Origin: Bacteroidales bacterium
Lineage (GTDB): Bacteria > Bacteroidota > Bacteroidia > Bacteroidales > UBA932
DNA: 64,000 nt
NCBI GenBank assembly: GCA_017509755.1
Contig: JAFWOY010000004.1
Span: 1 to 64,000 of the forward strand
Reading direction: 5' to 3'
The notes beneath the pieces were generated by a model, which was not told the origin of the DNA, searched no databases, and saw only the letters and a list, made by a program, of their open reading frames with translations. Position 1 is the first letter of the stretch. Each line of letters opens with the position of its first letter. Shown piece by piece: positions 33,707 through 42,288 of the stretch. A program made the position numbers and the translations under genes.

Positions 33707-33779
33707 GCCACTTTAGCTCAGTCGGTAGAGCAGCGCATTCGTAACGCGCAGGTCGGCAGTCCGAGTCTGCCAAGTGGCT
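33707..33779 (+). tRNA. tRNA-Thr (anticodon CGT)
   Basis: A 73-nt cloverleaf: acceptor GCCACTT with AAGTGGC, D-stem GCTC/GAGC, anticodon loop TTCGTAA (anticodon CGT, reads ACG), T-stem GGCAG/CTGCC with loop TCCGAGT, discriminator T. The 3' CCA is not encoded. The last anticodon-stem pair is A-C (positions 31 and 39), a mismatch. A rho-independent terminator follows. Confidence 0.96.
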
Positions 33780-33783
33780 CACT

Positions 33784-33818
33784 AAAAAGCAGGAAGTTTA
33801 AGCCCTCCTGCTTTTTTT
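33784..33818 (+). terminator. Terminator after tRNA-Thr
   Basis: AAAAAGCAGGA (33784-33794) pairs with TCCTGCTTTTT (33806-33816) around an 11-base loop, followed by more T. Confidence 0.85.
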
Positions 33819-33840
33819 GTGTGCCCCCACGGTGCAAGGC

Positions 33841-33998
33841 GGCCAGCGCATACCGATCATCCCCCCTCCCGCAGGCGCGCTGGCCATAGAATGCGTCCAA
33901 TAGCCTCCAGACGCATTCTGTGTCCATAGAAATGGCACTTCGGCCGAAAAACTGGCCACAAAATGTGTCTAACAGCCAGAAAACGCATCCTGTGTCCA
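33841..33998. repeat. Intergenic palindromes and two diverged direct repeats
   Basis: No gene is seen between the tRNA terminator and 34082. The stretch contains GGCCAGCGC (33841-33849) pairing with GCGCTGGCC (33877-33885). Two diverged direct repeats of about 47 bases follow, starting at TGGCCA 33881 and 33953. The first carries a strong hairpin (AGAATGCGTC 33888-33897 with GACGCATTCT 33910-33919), which is weaker in the second. Function unknown. Confidence 0.65.
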
Positions 33999-34026
33999 GA
34001 CCAGTAGTGTTTTTTCTTATAAGAAC

Positions 34027-34060
34027 AAAGCGGGGACGGCATCAAGGCCGTCCCCGCTTT
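34027..34060. terminator. Bidirectional terminator
   Basis: AGCGGGGACGGC (34029-34040) and GCCGTCCCCGCT (34047-34058) form a 12-bp stem with loop ATCAAG, flanked by AAA and TTT. On the minus strand it ends the rpmB-rpmG-DUF4295 transcript. Confidence 0.8.
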
Positions 34061-34081
34061 TGTGGGTAATTACCTACTTTA

Positions 34082-34240
34082 TTACTTCTTGAAGTAGTCG
34101 GCTACTTCGTCGGTGGGAACCAGTTGCTCCTCGAAGGCATAGGCGCCGGTGCGGGGAGATTTGACCATCTTGATGCACTTGACCACATTCTTCAGCGAGG
34201 ACTTGTCACCGCTAAACGTTGCGACAGCTTTCTTTGCCAT
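34082..34240 (-). CDS. DUF4295 family small protein
   Basis: 52 residues, beginning MAKKAVATFSGDKSS and ending VADYFKK. This lysine-rich Bacteroidota family is almost always encoded directly after rpmG, as here (25 bases apart), and is thought to be associated with the ribosome, though that is inference. The hairpin at 34027-34060 ends the transcript. Confidence 0.85.
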   Translation of the reverse strand: MAKKAVATFSGDKSSLKNVVKCIKMVKSPRTGAYAFEEQLVPTDEVADYFKK

Positions 34241-34265
34241 GGTAGTATAATAAAGTTACGTGGTT

Positions 34266-34448
34266 TTACTTGATTTCCTTGTGAACGGTGTAGCGCTTGA
34301 GGTACGGATTGTACTTCTTGAGCTCCAGACGCTCGTTCGTGTTCTTCTTGTTCTTGGTCGTGATATACCGGGAGATACCGGGAACACCGCTTTGACGCTG
34401 TTCGGTGCATTCGAGGATCACCTGAACTCTGTTACCTTTCTTTGCCAT
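34266..34448 (-). CDS. rpmG: 50S ribosomal protein L33
   Basis: 60 residues, [17 protein letters not shown] followed by [17 protein letters not shown] and a basic C-terminus. No CxxC pairs are present, so this is the zinc-free (C-minus) form. It lies between rpmB and the DUF4295 gene. Confidence 0.97.
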   Translation of the reverse strand: MAKKGNRVQVILECTEQRQSGVPGISRYITTKNKKNTNERLELKKYNPYLKRYTVHKEIK

Positions 34449-34460
34449 ATCCGTATACGA

Positions 34461-34703
34461 TTAAACGATGTTGATCAAACCTTTTTCGCGGGATGCCTTG
34501 AGGGTCTCGGCCAGACCGTTCTTGTAGATGGTCTTCATACCCTTGCAAGAAACCTTCAGGGTCACGAAACGCTGCTCCTCTTCGAGCCAGAAACGTTTGG
34601 TCTTGAGGTTCGGGGCGAATTCGCGTTTAGTACGTCTCTTGGAGTGGGAAACGTTGTTTCCGATCACTCTCTTCTTTCCTGTAACTTGACAAACTCGTGC
34701 CAT
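34461..34703 (-). CDS. rpmB: 50S ribosomal protein L28
   Basis: 80 residues starting MARVCQVTGKKRVIGNNVSHSKRRTKR, followed by FAPNLKTKRFW. It is the first gene of the rpmB-rpmG-DUF4295 set. A GATATTTG sequence on the minus strand (34744-34751) could be a weak -7 box. Confidence 0.97.
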   Translation of the reverse strand: MARVCQVTGKKRVIGNNVSHSKRRTKREFAPNLKTKRFWLEEEQRFVTLKVSCKGMKTIYKNGLAETLKASREKGLINIV

Positions 34704-34788
34704 TGGTGTATCTATTTTTATTTTCTATTTTTCAAAGGGGCTGCAAATATCTTGATTTTTATTCAAAAAACCAAATAAAATTTCTCAT

Positions 34789-36132
34789 TTACAAAAACTT
34801 CAGCAATCGCTTCCAACGGATATTCCGGGGGAATTTGAGGTTCCCGTCGGTGGACATCCAGATGACCCGCGGCTTGCCCACGATGTGGTCTTCGGGGACG
34901 AATCCCCAATAGCGGGAGTCGAGCGAATTGTGGCGGTTGTCGCCCATCATGAAGTAGTAGTCCATCTTGAAGGTGTAGGTGTCGGTCGCCTCGCCGTTGA
35001 TGACGAAACTTCCGTCAGCGGCCACCTCCAGGGTGTTGCCTTCATAAACTTCGATGATGCGGCGGTAGAGCGGCAGGTTGGCTGCTGTCAGCTGCACGGA
35101 TTCCCCCTTTGCCGGAATCCAGAGCGGACCGTAGTTGTCGCGCGTCCAACCCGTTTCCACGAAAGGGAAAAGCATGGCTTCCGAATCGGGATAGTCGGGC
35201 GGATAGCTGTCGATATTGGACTCTATACGCACCACATTGGCCAAAGTCCTGATCTTTTCAAGACGTTCTTCCGTCAGCGGCAGGGCGGGATAACCGGGAA
35301 GGGACTGGCTGTACCAAATCTCGCCCAGGTTGAAACCCATGTCCCGCAGGACGACCTGATTGATCGGCGCGGAGGTGATCACCTGGTACGTGTTCTGGAT
35401 TCCCGGGAAATGTTCCTGGGGCTGTCCGTTCACGTACACCCAGCCGTCGATGACGCTGAGGGTGTCGCCTGCCACCGCCACGCAACGCTTCACATAGTGG
35501 TCTTTCTTGTCCACGGGCCGGACCTTGATGGGTCCGTAGGTCTTTTCCGCATACTCCCGCGAGGTCATCCGCACATGGGTGTAGTAGTCCTCGGCCGGGG
35601 CGCGGGAAAGCACGGTGTCGCCGTGGGGGAAGGAGAACACGACGTAATCGTCGCGCTGGACATGACCGAATCCCTTGATACGCTTGTAGCCGTACTGCAG
35701 GGCAGTCGAGTAGCTCTCTTTCCCGGAACCGGGCATCGTGTTGTGGACGAAAGGCACGGAAAGCGGCGTCTGCGGCATCTTGGGACCGTAGGCCGTCTTG
35801 CCGACGAAAAGATAGTCACCTGTTAAGAGGGAACTCTCCATCGAGGACGACGGAATCTTGAAGGCCTGGAAGAAGAAGATGTTGATGAAAGTCACGACGA
35901 TGACGGCAAAGAGGATGGCGTCGAGCCACCCTAAAGCCAACTTCAAGCCGCGGCTCTTCCCGGCAAGTTTTTCGATCCAGGCTTTCAGACAGCGGGACAC
36001 ACAGAACTCGTACACCACCGGAAGGCCGAGCAGCCACCAGTAGTTTCCGTGCCAGATGACCCATGCAATCCACAATGCGGCCCAAATGGCGAACCGCATC
36101 CAGGATTTCCTGTCTGTTCCCTTAACGTTCAA
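34789..36132 (-). CDS. lepB: Signal peptidase I
   Basis: 447 residues, longer than the E. coli enzyme (about 324), as usual in Bacteroidota because of an insert between catalytic boxes. Catalytic serine lies in FKIPSSSMESSLLTGDYLFV (SSSM, around 92) and the general-base lysine in HYVKRCVAVAGDTL (around 214). Box E GDNRHNSLDSRYWGFVP is near the end. Three hydrophobic segments precede the serine, and only a basic KRLLKFL tail follows the catalytic domain. It starts nine bases after the rplT stop, so it belongs to the thrS-infC-rpmI-rplT-lepB run. Confidence 0.95.
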   Translation of the reverse strand: MNVKGTDRKSWMRFAIWAALWIAWVIWHGNYWWLLGLPVVYEFCVSRCLKAWIEKLAGKSRGLKLALGWLDAILFAVIVVTFINIFFFQAFKIPSSSMESSLLTGDYLFVGKTAYGPKMPQTPLSVPFVHNTMPGSGKESYSTALQYGYKRIKGFGHVQRDDYVVFSFPHGDTVLSRAPAEDYYTHVRMTSREYAEKTYGPIKVRPVDKKDHYVKRCVAVAGDTLSVIDGWVYVNGQPQEHFPGIQNTYQVITSAPINQVVLRDMGFNLGEIWYSQSLPGYPALPLTEERLEKIRTLANVVRIESNIDSYPPDYPDSEAMLFPFVETGWTRDNYGPLWIPAKGESVQLTAANLPLYRRIIEVYEGNTLEVAADGSFVINGEATDTYTFKMDYYFMMGDNRHNSLDSRYWGFVPEDHIVGKPRVIWMSTDGNLKFPRNIRWKRLLKFL

Positions 36133-36141
36133 GGCACCAAG

Positions 36142-36486
36142 CTATTTGACAGAGTTGACGATAGCTTCGAAAGCCTTCGGATTGTTCATCGCCAGGTCAG
36201 CGAGGACCTTGCGGTTCAGACCCACATGCTGCTGGGCGAGCTTGCCCATGAACTGGGAATAGTTCATGCCGTGCTGACGGGCAGCGGCGTTGATGCGGGT
36301 GATCCAAAGTGAGCGGAAGTTGCGCTTCTTGTTCTTGCGGTCGCGATACGCGTAGGTGAGACCCTTCTCATAGGTATTCTTCGCTACGGTCCAGACATTG
36401 CGGCGGCCGAGGAAGTTACCACGGGTTTCCTTCAAAATCTTCTTGCGGCGTGCTCTCGATGCGACGCTATTGACAGATCTAGGCAT
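36142..36486 (-). CDS. rplT: 50S ribosomal protein L20
   Basis: 114 residues, [25 protein letters not shown], basic throughout, followed by [34 protein letters not shown] in family order. It is an early assembly protein of the large subunit. It follows rpmI by 80 bases; in some bacteria L20 represses this operon by binding its leader. Confidence 0.97.
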   Translation of the reverse strand: MPRSVNSVASRARRKKILKETRGNFLGRRNVWTVAKNTYEKGLTYAYRDRKNKKRNFRSLWITRINAAARQHGMNYSQFMGKLAQQHVGLNRKVLADLAMNNPKAFEAIVNSVK

Positions 36487-36566
36487 AATGTTGTGTTTTT
36501 TTGGATGTCAGCGCCCCGGCTCGCGGGGACTTTTCGGCTGATCGTCCGGTTCTACAATAAATGAAT

Positions 36567-36761
36567 TTACTTGACTAACAAAGCTTTTACCCGCTTCACA
36601 TCGACCTTGTCGATCAATGCGAAGTGATCCAGGTTCCTCTTCTGCTTCTTCGTCTTCTTGGTGAGAATGTGGCTGTGATAAGCGTGTTTTCTCTTGATCT
36701 TACCCGAACCGGTGAGCGTGAAACGCTTCTTTGAACCGGTGTTGGTCTTCAATTTAGGCAT
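36567..36761 (-). CDS. rpmI: 50S ribosomal protein L35
   Basis: 64 residues, [31 protein letters not shown], standard length and charge. It follows infC by 24 bases. Confidence 0.97.
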   Translation of the reverse strand: MPKLKTNTGSKKRFTLTGSGKIKRKHAYHSHILTKKTKKQKRNLDHFALIDKVDVKRVKALLVK

Positions 36762-36785
36762 AATGTTGAGTTTAAAAAGTGTTGG

Positions 36786-37385
36786 TTACTTCTTCTTGTT
36801 AGGGGCGATCATCATGATCATCCGTTTGCCTTCCAGTTTCGGCATCTGCTCGGCCTTGCCATACTCTTCGAGTTCGAGGGCGAACCGGAGCAGGAGTTTC
36901 TCACCCTGCTCGGAGAAGAGGATCGAGCGCCCACGGAAAAAGACATAAGCCTTGACCTTGGAACCTTCCTGCAGGAAACTCTTTGCGTGGTTGAGCTTGA
37001 ACTGGAAGTCGTGCTCGTCGGTCTGCGGGCCGAAACGGATTTCCTTGATGACTACCTTCGAGGCATTCGCCTTCTGCTCCTTCGCTTTCTTCTTCTGCTG
37101 ATAGACGAATTTCTGGTAGTCGATGATCTTGCATACGGGCGGATCCGAGTTCGGAGCAATCTCCACCAGATCCAATTCCCGTTCCTGAGCCATCTGCAAC
37201 GCTTGTGCAATCGGATAGATTCCCTGCTGGGGCACGTTGTCACCCACTACGCGGACGCGCGGGGCGGTGATGGCTTCGTTGATGCGGAGACCGTCTTCCT
37301 TGTCTTTCCGGTTCTGCGGCAGGCGCTGATCCGGCTTGCGGGGAGCTTGCGGTCTCGGTTTCGGGGGTCTGTAGTTCGTTGCGAT
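36786..37385 (-). CDS. infC: Translation initiation factor IF-3 with a non-AUG (ATC) start
   Basis: 199 residues if initiated at ATC (37385-37383). The first in-frame ATG (37247) would remove about 46 residues, including the conserved [22 protein letters not shown] is preceded by AGGAGG (37394-37399) at 8 bases, a rare strong Shine-Dalgarno in this window. Non-AUG starts (AUU in E. coli) let IF-3 regulate its own translation, since IF-3 rejects such codons. The N-terminal extension [13 protein letters not shown] is basic and proline-rich. The C-domain shows [20 protein letters not shown]. Confidence 0.93.
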   Translation of the reverse strand: MATNYRPPKPRPQAPRKPDQRLPQNRKDKEDGLRINEAITAPRVRVVGDNVPQQGIYPIAQALQMAQERELDLVEIAPNSDPPVCKIIDYQKFVYQQKKKAKEQKANASKVVIKEIRFGPQTDEHDFQFKLNHAKSFLQEGSKVKAYVFFRGRSILFSEQGEKLLLRFALELEEYGKAEQMPKLEGKRMIMMIAPNKKK

Positions 37386-37393
37386 AGTCGTTT

Positions 37394-37399
37394 CCTCCT
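37394..37399 (-). promoter_or_regulatory. Shine-Dalgarno site of infC
   Basis: AGGAGG on the minus strand, eight bases before the ATC start. It decides the start in the absence of an ATG. Confidence 0.85.
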
Positions 37400-37432
37400 G
37401 TACGTTAATTGTTTTAAAAAGTTATATGTAAG

Positions 37433-39367
37433 TTATTTCAGTTCGTTGTCTGTTTCCTGCTTGATGTAGGCCGCAAAGTCTTCCAGCGTCATCACGCCTT
37501 TGTCTTCCCCACCCTGCTTGCGGACCGACACGGTATCGGTCGCCTGCTCTTTCTCACCGACAATCAGCAAGAAAGGTATCCGCTTGAGTTCATTCTCCCG
37601 GATCTTCTTGCCGATGGTGACGTTACGGTCGTCAATAGCGGCGCGAATTTCGGAATTATTCAGGAAATCGCAAACTTTTTTTGCAAAATCGTTAAATTTT
37701 TCACTCACAGGGAGTATCGCCACTTGGTCGGGCGACAGCCAGAGCGGAAGTTTGCCGCCCGTATGCTCGAGCAGGACCGCCACAAAGCGCTCCATGGAAC
37801 CGAACGGCGCACGGTGGATCATCACCGGACGATGCCGTTTGTCATCGGCCCCTACATACTCCAGTTCGAAGCGCTCCGGCAGGTTGTAGTCCACCTGGAT
37901 GGTGCCCAGCTGCCAGCTGCGGCCGATGGCATCCTTGACCATGAAGTCGAGCTTCGGGCCGTAGAAGGCGGCTTCGCCGTATTCGACTACCGTGGGCAGA
38001 CCTTTCTCGGCGGCGGCTTCGATGATGGCGCGCTCGGCCTTCTCCCAGTTCTCGTCGGAACCGATGTACTTGCTGCGGTCCACCTTGTCGCGCAGGGACA
38101 CCTGGGCGGTGAATTTGTCGAACTTCAGCGTGCGGAAGATGTAGAGCACGATGTCGATGACCTTGCAGAACTCTTCCTTCAGCTGGTCGGGACGGCAGAA
38201 GAGGTGGGCGTCATCCTGCGTGAAACCGCGGACGCGGGTCAGGCCGTGCAGCTCACCGCTCTGCTCGTAGCGATACACCGTGCCGAATTCCGCAAAGCGG
38301 AGCGGCAGGTCGCGGTACGAACGGGGACGGGACTTGTAGATCTCGCAGTGGTGCGGGCAGTTCATCGGCTTGAGGAGATACTCCTCCCCTTCCTGCGGCG
38401 TAGTGATCGGGCGGAAGGAATCCTTGCCGTATTTGGCCCAGTGGCCGGAAGTGATATAGAGCTCTTTATTGCCGATATGCGGAGTGATGACCTGCTGGTA
38501 GCCGTAGGCTTTCTGCACCTTGCGCAGGAACTGCTCCAGCCGTTCGCGGAGCGCGGCGCCCTTGGGCAGCCAAAGCGGCAGGCCCATGCCGACCTTCGGG
38601 GAGAAGGTGAAGAGGTCCATCTCTTTGCCGAGCTTGCGGTGGTCGCGTTTCTTCGCTTCTTCAAGCAGCACGAGGTATTCATCCAGCATGCTCTTCTTGG
38701 GGAAGGTGATGCCATAGATGCGGGTGAGCTGCTTGTTGTGCTCGTCGCCGCGCCAGTAAGCACCTGCGATGGTCAGCAGCTTGACGGCCTTGATGACCGA
38801 CGTGTTGCGCAGATGCGGGCCGCGGCACAGGTCGGTGAAAGCACCATTCTTATAAAAAGTGATGGTACCGTCCTGCAGGTCGCCGATCAGCTCGCACTTG
38901 TACTGGTCGCCTTTTTCGGTATAGGTCTTGAGGGCATCCGCCTTGGAGACGTCCGTGCGGACGAAGGTCTCACCGCTGCGGGCCAACTCGATCATCTTAT
39001 CTTCAATTTTCCGCAAATCTGCTTCCACAAGCTGCCTGTCGCCCAGGTCCACATCGTAGTAGAAACCGTTCTCGATGGCCGGTCCGATGCCGAACTTGAT
39101 GCCGGGATACAGTGCTTCGAGCGCTTCGGCCATCAGGTGGCTGGAGGAGTGCCAGAACACGTTCTTGGCCTCGCGGTCCTCCCATTTGTGAAGCTTGATC
39201 GTCGCGTCTTCGTTGATAGGGCGTTCGAGATCGTAAACCTGGTCGTTCACAGATGCGCACAATACATCTGCAGCGAGGCGGGGACTGATGCTCGACGCGA
39301 TCTGGTAAGCCGTCGTTCCCTTCTCGAACTCTTTGACGTTGCCGTCAGGAAATGTGATCTTAATCAT
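37433..39367 (-). CDS. thrS: Threonyl-tRNA synthetase
   Basis: 644 residues from ATG 39367. An open extension upstream to 39889 is discarded because it lacks family sequence and crosses the thrS and DUF1538 promoters. The N-terminal TGS domain ([20 protein letters not shown]) is followed by the editing domain ([33 protein letters not shown], given as its two conserved blocks). The class II core has the zinc cysteine in [13 protein letters not shown]. The C-terminal anticodon-binding domain ends [20 protein letters not shown]. It is separated from infC by 47 bases. Confidence 0.97.
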   Translation of the reverse strand: MIKITFPDGNVKEFEKGTTAYQIASSISPRLAADVLCASVNDQVYDLERPINEDATIKLHKWEDREAKNVFWHSSSHLMAEALEALYPGIKFGIGPAIENGFYYDVDLGDRQLVEADLRKIEDKMIELARSGETFVRTDVSKADALKTYTEKGDQYKCELIGDLQDGTITFYKNGAFTDLCRGPHLRNTSVIKAVKLLTIAGAYWRGDEHNKQLTRIYGITFPKKSMLDEYLVLLEEAKKRDHRKLGKEMDLFTFSPKVGMGLPLWLPKGAALRERLEQFLRKVQKAYGYQQVITPHIGNKELYITSGHWAKYGKDSFRPITTPQEGEEYLLKPMNCPHHCEIYKSRPRSYRDLPLRFAEFGTVYRYEQSGELHGLTRVRGFTQDDAHLFCRPDQLKEEFCKVIDIVLYIFRTLKFDKFTAQVSLRDKVDRSKYIGSDENWEKAERAIIEAAAEKGLPTVVEYGEAAFYGPKLDFMVKDAIGRSWQLGTIQVDYNLPERFELEYVGADDKRHRPVMIHRAPFGSMERFVAVLLEHTGGKLPLWLSPDQVAILPVSEKFNDFAKKVCDFLNNSEIRAAIDDRNVTIGKKIRENELKRIPFLLIVGEKEQATDTVSVRKQGGEDKGVMTLEDFAAYIKQETDNELK

Positions 39368-39399
39368 TACAATTGATTTTTGATAGCCAGTTAATCCCG

Positions 39400-39407
39400 C
39401 AAATTTA
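39400..39407 (-). promoter_or_regulatory. -7 box for thrS
   Basis: CAAATTTA, that is TAAATTTG on the minus strand, 33 bases before the thrS start. It is back-to-back with the promoter at 39416-39446. Confidence 0.6.
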
Positions 39408-39415
39408 CGCATATT

Positions 39416-39446
39416 TTTGAATTCTGAAAAGGATTCGTTATCTTTG
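39416..39446 (+). promoter_or_regulatory. Promoter of the DUF1538-PII operon
   Basis: TTTG (39416-39419) and TATCTTTG (39439-39446) with a 19-base spacer match the Bacteroidota consensus exactly. The ATG at 39453 is six bases beyond the box, so the leader is minimal. Confidence 0.78.
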
Positions 39447-39452
39447 CATTTA

Positions 39453-40979
39453 ATGTGGAAAGCACTTTTTAGCAAATTGAAAGAGGCGCTGACCTCGGTT
39501 CTGCCAGTCGGCCTCATCGTCTTCGTCCTTTCGCTCACGCCGCTGGTAACCCTGACCGGCCGCGAAATGACGGTATTCGGCATCTCTGCCCTGGTATTGA
39601 TTCTCGGCATCGCGCTGTTCAACCTCGGCGCCGACCTCGCCATGACGCCGATGGGCCAGTTCATCGGTGAAGGCCTCACCAAAAGCAAGAAAAAAAGCAT
39701 CCTCCTGATCGTCAGTTTCGTCATGGGCCTGCTGATCACCATCGCCGAGCCGGACCTCTCCGTCCTGGCCGAGCAGGTCAGTTCCCTGATGAATGGTACG
39801 ATGCTGATCGTCACTGTCGGTCTCGGCGTCGGCATTTTCCTGTTGATGGCCGTCTTGAAGATCGTCCACCGGGTCGATCTCACCAGCATGCTCCTCTTCT
39901 TCTACTTGATGCTCTTCTCCCTGGCCGCCCTCCTTTTCACCTCGGAGAAAGGCGACCTGCTTCCGATGTCGTTTGACTCGGGCGGCGTGACGACTGGTCC
40001 GATCACGGTGCCTTTCATCATGGCCCTGGGCGTCGGTATCGCCATGACGGTCGGCGGCAGGCGGGCCAACGAGAACAGCTTCGGCCTGATCGCCCTGTGC
40101 TCCATCGGCCCGATCATCGCCGTGATGATCCTGTCCATTTTCTCCCGCGGCTCGATGAGTTACGACATTCCGGACTATTCGATGAGTTCGGTCCTCGCGC
40201 ATGGCATCGGCAGAGAGCTTTGGGAAGTCATGCTGGAAGTCGGCAAATCACTGCTGCTGATTATCCTTTTCTTCCTGCTCCTGCAGGCTTTCATCCTGAA
40301 ATTGCCCAAGCACACGCTCATCTCCATCGGCATCGGCATTGTCCTGACTTTCATCGGCCTGGCCATCTTCCTGACCGCCGTTGCCGTCGGTTTCATGCCC
40401 ATCGGTTACAAGATGGGCACCGAGTTGGCCTCCTATAACCAGAACATCCTGGTCATCCTGAGTTTTGTCATCGGTTGTGTCGTGGTACTTGCCGAGCCGG
40501 CTGTCCACGTCCTGAACCAACAGGTAGAAGAAATCACCAACGGCCAGGTGACCCGCCGCCAGATGATGATTGCACTCTCGGTCGGCGTCGGCCTGTCCAT
40601 CGGCCTGTCGATCCTGCGCATCATCTACGGTTTCTCCCTGTTGTATTATTTGATTCCGGGCTATCTGCTATCGCTCGGCCTGTCGTTCTTCGTTCCGAAG
40701 CTCTACACGGCGATTGCATTTGACTCCGGCGGTGTAGCCAGCGGTCCGCTGACGTCCAGTTTCATCCTCCCGATGGCCATCGGCGCCTGCGTGGTCCTGC
40801 ACTCGTCCGCCGAGGTGTTGTCGCTCGGTTTCGGTATTGTGGCCATGGTGGCCATGACCCCGCTCATCACCATCCAGGCCCTCGGCTTCCGGGGCGTGGT
40901 AGCCGCCCGCAAGCGGGAGCAGGCTGCGATGCGCCGCATCCTGGCGGCCGATGACGAACAAATCATCTATTTTGAATAA
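39453..40979 (+). CDS. DUF1538 membrane protein (putative transporter)
   Basis: 508 residues from ATG 39453; an earlier in-frame ATG at 39417 lies upstream of the -7 box and cannot be used. About 12 hydrophobic segments form two similar halves: [22 protein letters not shown] recurs as [22 protein letters not shown], and [17 protein letters not shown] pairs with [17 protein letters not shown]. This internal duplication is typical of transporters. The substrate is unknown. It directly precedes two PII-like genes, overlapping the first by one base, so transport is probably regulated by them. Confidence 0.9.
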   Translation: MWKALFSKLKEALTSVLPVGLIVFVLSLTPLVTLTGREMTVFGISALVLILGIALFNLGADLAMTPMGQFIGEGLTKSKKKSILLIVSFVMGLLITIAEPDLSVLAEQVSSLMNGTMLIVTVGLGVGIFLLMAVLKIVHRVDLTSMLLFFYLMLFSLAALLFTSEKGDLLPMSFDSGGVTTGPITVPFIMALGVGIAMTVGGRRANENSFGLIALCSIGPIIAVMILSIFSRGSMSYDIPDYSMSSVLAHGIGRELWEVMLEVGKSLLLIILFFLLLQAFILKLPKHTLISIGIGIVLTFIGLAIFLTAVAVGFMPIGYKMGTELASYNQNILVILSFVIGCVVVLAEPAVHVLNQQVEEITNGQVTRRQMMIALSVGVGLSIGLSILRIIYGFSLLYYLIPGYLLSLGLSFFVPKLYTAIAFDSGGVASGPLTSSFILPMAIGACVVLHSSAEVLSLGFGIVAMVAMTPLITIQALGFRGVVAARKREQAAMRRILAADDEQIIYFE

Positions 40980-41359
40980 TGGCAGACAAACAGAAATACG
41001 CCAAGAACATTGCGCCTGAAAAACTGGAACTGCTCATTGCCATCGTCAATGCGCCGAAGGTCCGGTACTATTCCAACCTGATCCAGTCGTCCGAAGCCAA
41101 TATGCAATTGGTCGTCCAGGCCAGCGGCACCTCGGAAAAGGCCATCATGAACTACCTGGGGCTCAACCAGGATACCCGGCAGGCCATTTTCAGCGTGGTC
41201 CGCGAAGACAAGATCAAGGACCTGCTCGAACTCCTGGACGAGAAATTCTCGACCGTCAAGGACGGCGGCGGCATCGCCGTCACGATTCCGCTTGCCAGCG
41301 TCATCGGCGCCCTCACCTATGGTTTCTTAAGCAACGACAAACGTACCATCCAACAATGA
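40979..41359 (+). CDS. PII-like regulatory protein, first of two
   Basis: 126 residues. Overall strand/helix order and length fit the PII (GlnB-like) trimer fold, with ELLIAIVNAPKVRYYSNLIQSSEANMQLVV at the start and a GIAVTIPLASVIGALTYGFL end. The typical Tyr-51 uridylylation T-loop is not apparent. Overlap with the DUF1538 stop by one base and with the next PII gene by four bases shows tight coupling. It may sense a nucleotide or metabolite to control the transporter. Confidence 0.7.
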   Translation: MADKQKYAKNIAPEKLELLIAIVNAPKVRYYSNLIQSSEANMQLVVQASGTSEKAIMNYLGLNQDTRQAIFSVVREDKIKDLLELLDEKFSTVKDGGGIAVTIPLASVIGALTYGFLSNDKRTIQQ

Positions 41360-41718
41360 ACAAGAAGAAATACGAAATGATCTTCTGCATCGTCAATGCA
41401 GGATTCGCCCTGACGGTCATGGAAGCCGCCAAGAAAGCGGGTGCCAAGGGCGGCACGATCCTCCGGGCCCGCGGTACCGCCAATCCGGAAGCAGAAGAAT
41501 TCTACCAGATATCCATCCAGCCCGACAAGGAGATCCTCTGGCTCATCGTTCCCAAAGACATCAAGGATGACGTCATGCACAAGATCTACCAGGATGCAGG
41601 CCTTGCCACCAAGAGCAAAGGCATCGCTTTCTCGCTCCCCGTCTCCCATGCGGTGGGACTGCATGAGGAAGAGGAAGCCCCGAAATCCGAATCAGCCCAG
41701 AAAGAAGAAAAGAAATAG
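41356..41718 (+). CDS. P-II family nitrogen-regulator-like protein, second of two
   Basis: 120 residues. Characteristic PII sequence is YEMIFCIVNAGFALTVMEAAKKAGAKGGTILRARGT, where GAKGGTILRARGT surrounds the nucleotide-binding B-loop region. The T-loop is shortened and lacks the classical Tyr. A charged C-terminal tail (EEEEAPKSESAQKEEKK) is unusual. It overlaps the upstream PII gene by four bases and probably forms a pair with it. Confidence 0.88.
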   Translation: MNKKKYEMIFCIVNAGFALTVMEAAKKAGAKGGTILRARGTANPEAEEFYQISIQPDKEILWLIVPKDIKDDVMHKIYQDAGLATKSKGIAFSLPVSHAVGLHEEEEAPKSESAQKEEKK

Positions 41719-41720
41719 CC

Positions 41721-42281
41721 ATGGAACAGAACCCAACTGCCGGCAGCTCGAAATGGAGCCTTGCTGCCAAAGACGGCCTCATCCTGGCGGCGGTCACCGT
41801 CGTCATCTCGACGCTTACCTTCCTGACGAAAAACAGTTTTCTGAACGGTCTGCTCTGGCTGGTCAAACTGGTCGGCAGCATCTGGCTGCTTCGCGTCATC
41901 ATGCAGCGCTACGGTAAGGCGCATCCCGATGAATCGACCTTCAGTTACGGAGCCATCGTCTGTGTCCTATCCGCGGTGGTCTGTGCTGTCTGGTCGTTTG
42001 TCGAGTACCAGTTCCTCTTCCCGGGCGCCGTGGCCGAAGCCTTCGAACAGATGTACACCCAACTCGGCCAGATGGGCTCGATGATGCCTGAGAATTTCAC
42101 GGATGTCCTGCTCAAGATGGAAGACAACTACGCCCAGATCAACTGCATCTCCACTTTTGTCTGGTGCTCGATCTTCGGTTTGCTGGTAAGTGCCATCCTG
42201 GCCCGCAGCAGTGCAGCCCGCAAAAGCGTCTTCACCGACGAAGAAATGCGGCAGTCGGGTGACGATGAATTCAATTTCTGA
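41721..42281 (+). CDS. DUF4199 membrane protein
   Basis: 186 residues with four hydrophobic segments (about 21-38, 41-60, 74-92 and 145-165). The Bacteroidota DUF4199 family is of unknown function and is often encoded next to a GT2 glycosyltransferase, as here. Starts two bases after the PII stop, ends seven bases before the GT2 start. Confidence 0.82.
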   Translation: MEQNPTAGSSKWSLAAKDGLILAAVTVVISTLTFLTKNSFLNGLLWLVKLVGSIWLLRVIMQRYGKAHPDESTFSYGAIVCVLSAVVCAVWSFVEYQFLFPGAVAEAFEQMYTQLGQMGSMMPENFTDVLLKMEDNYAQINCISTFVWCSIFGLLVSAILARSSAARKSVFTDEEMRQSGDDEFNF

Positions 42282-42288
42282 CCGTACC

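Noticed and set aside
37433..39889. Longer thrS
   Set aside because: The standard TGS domain begins at 39367; sequence before it overlaps the divergent DUF1538 gene.
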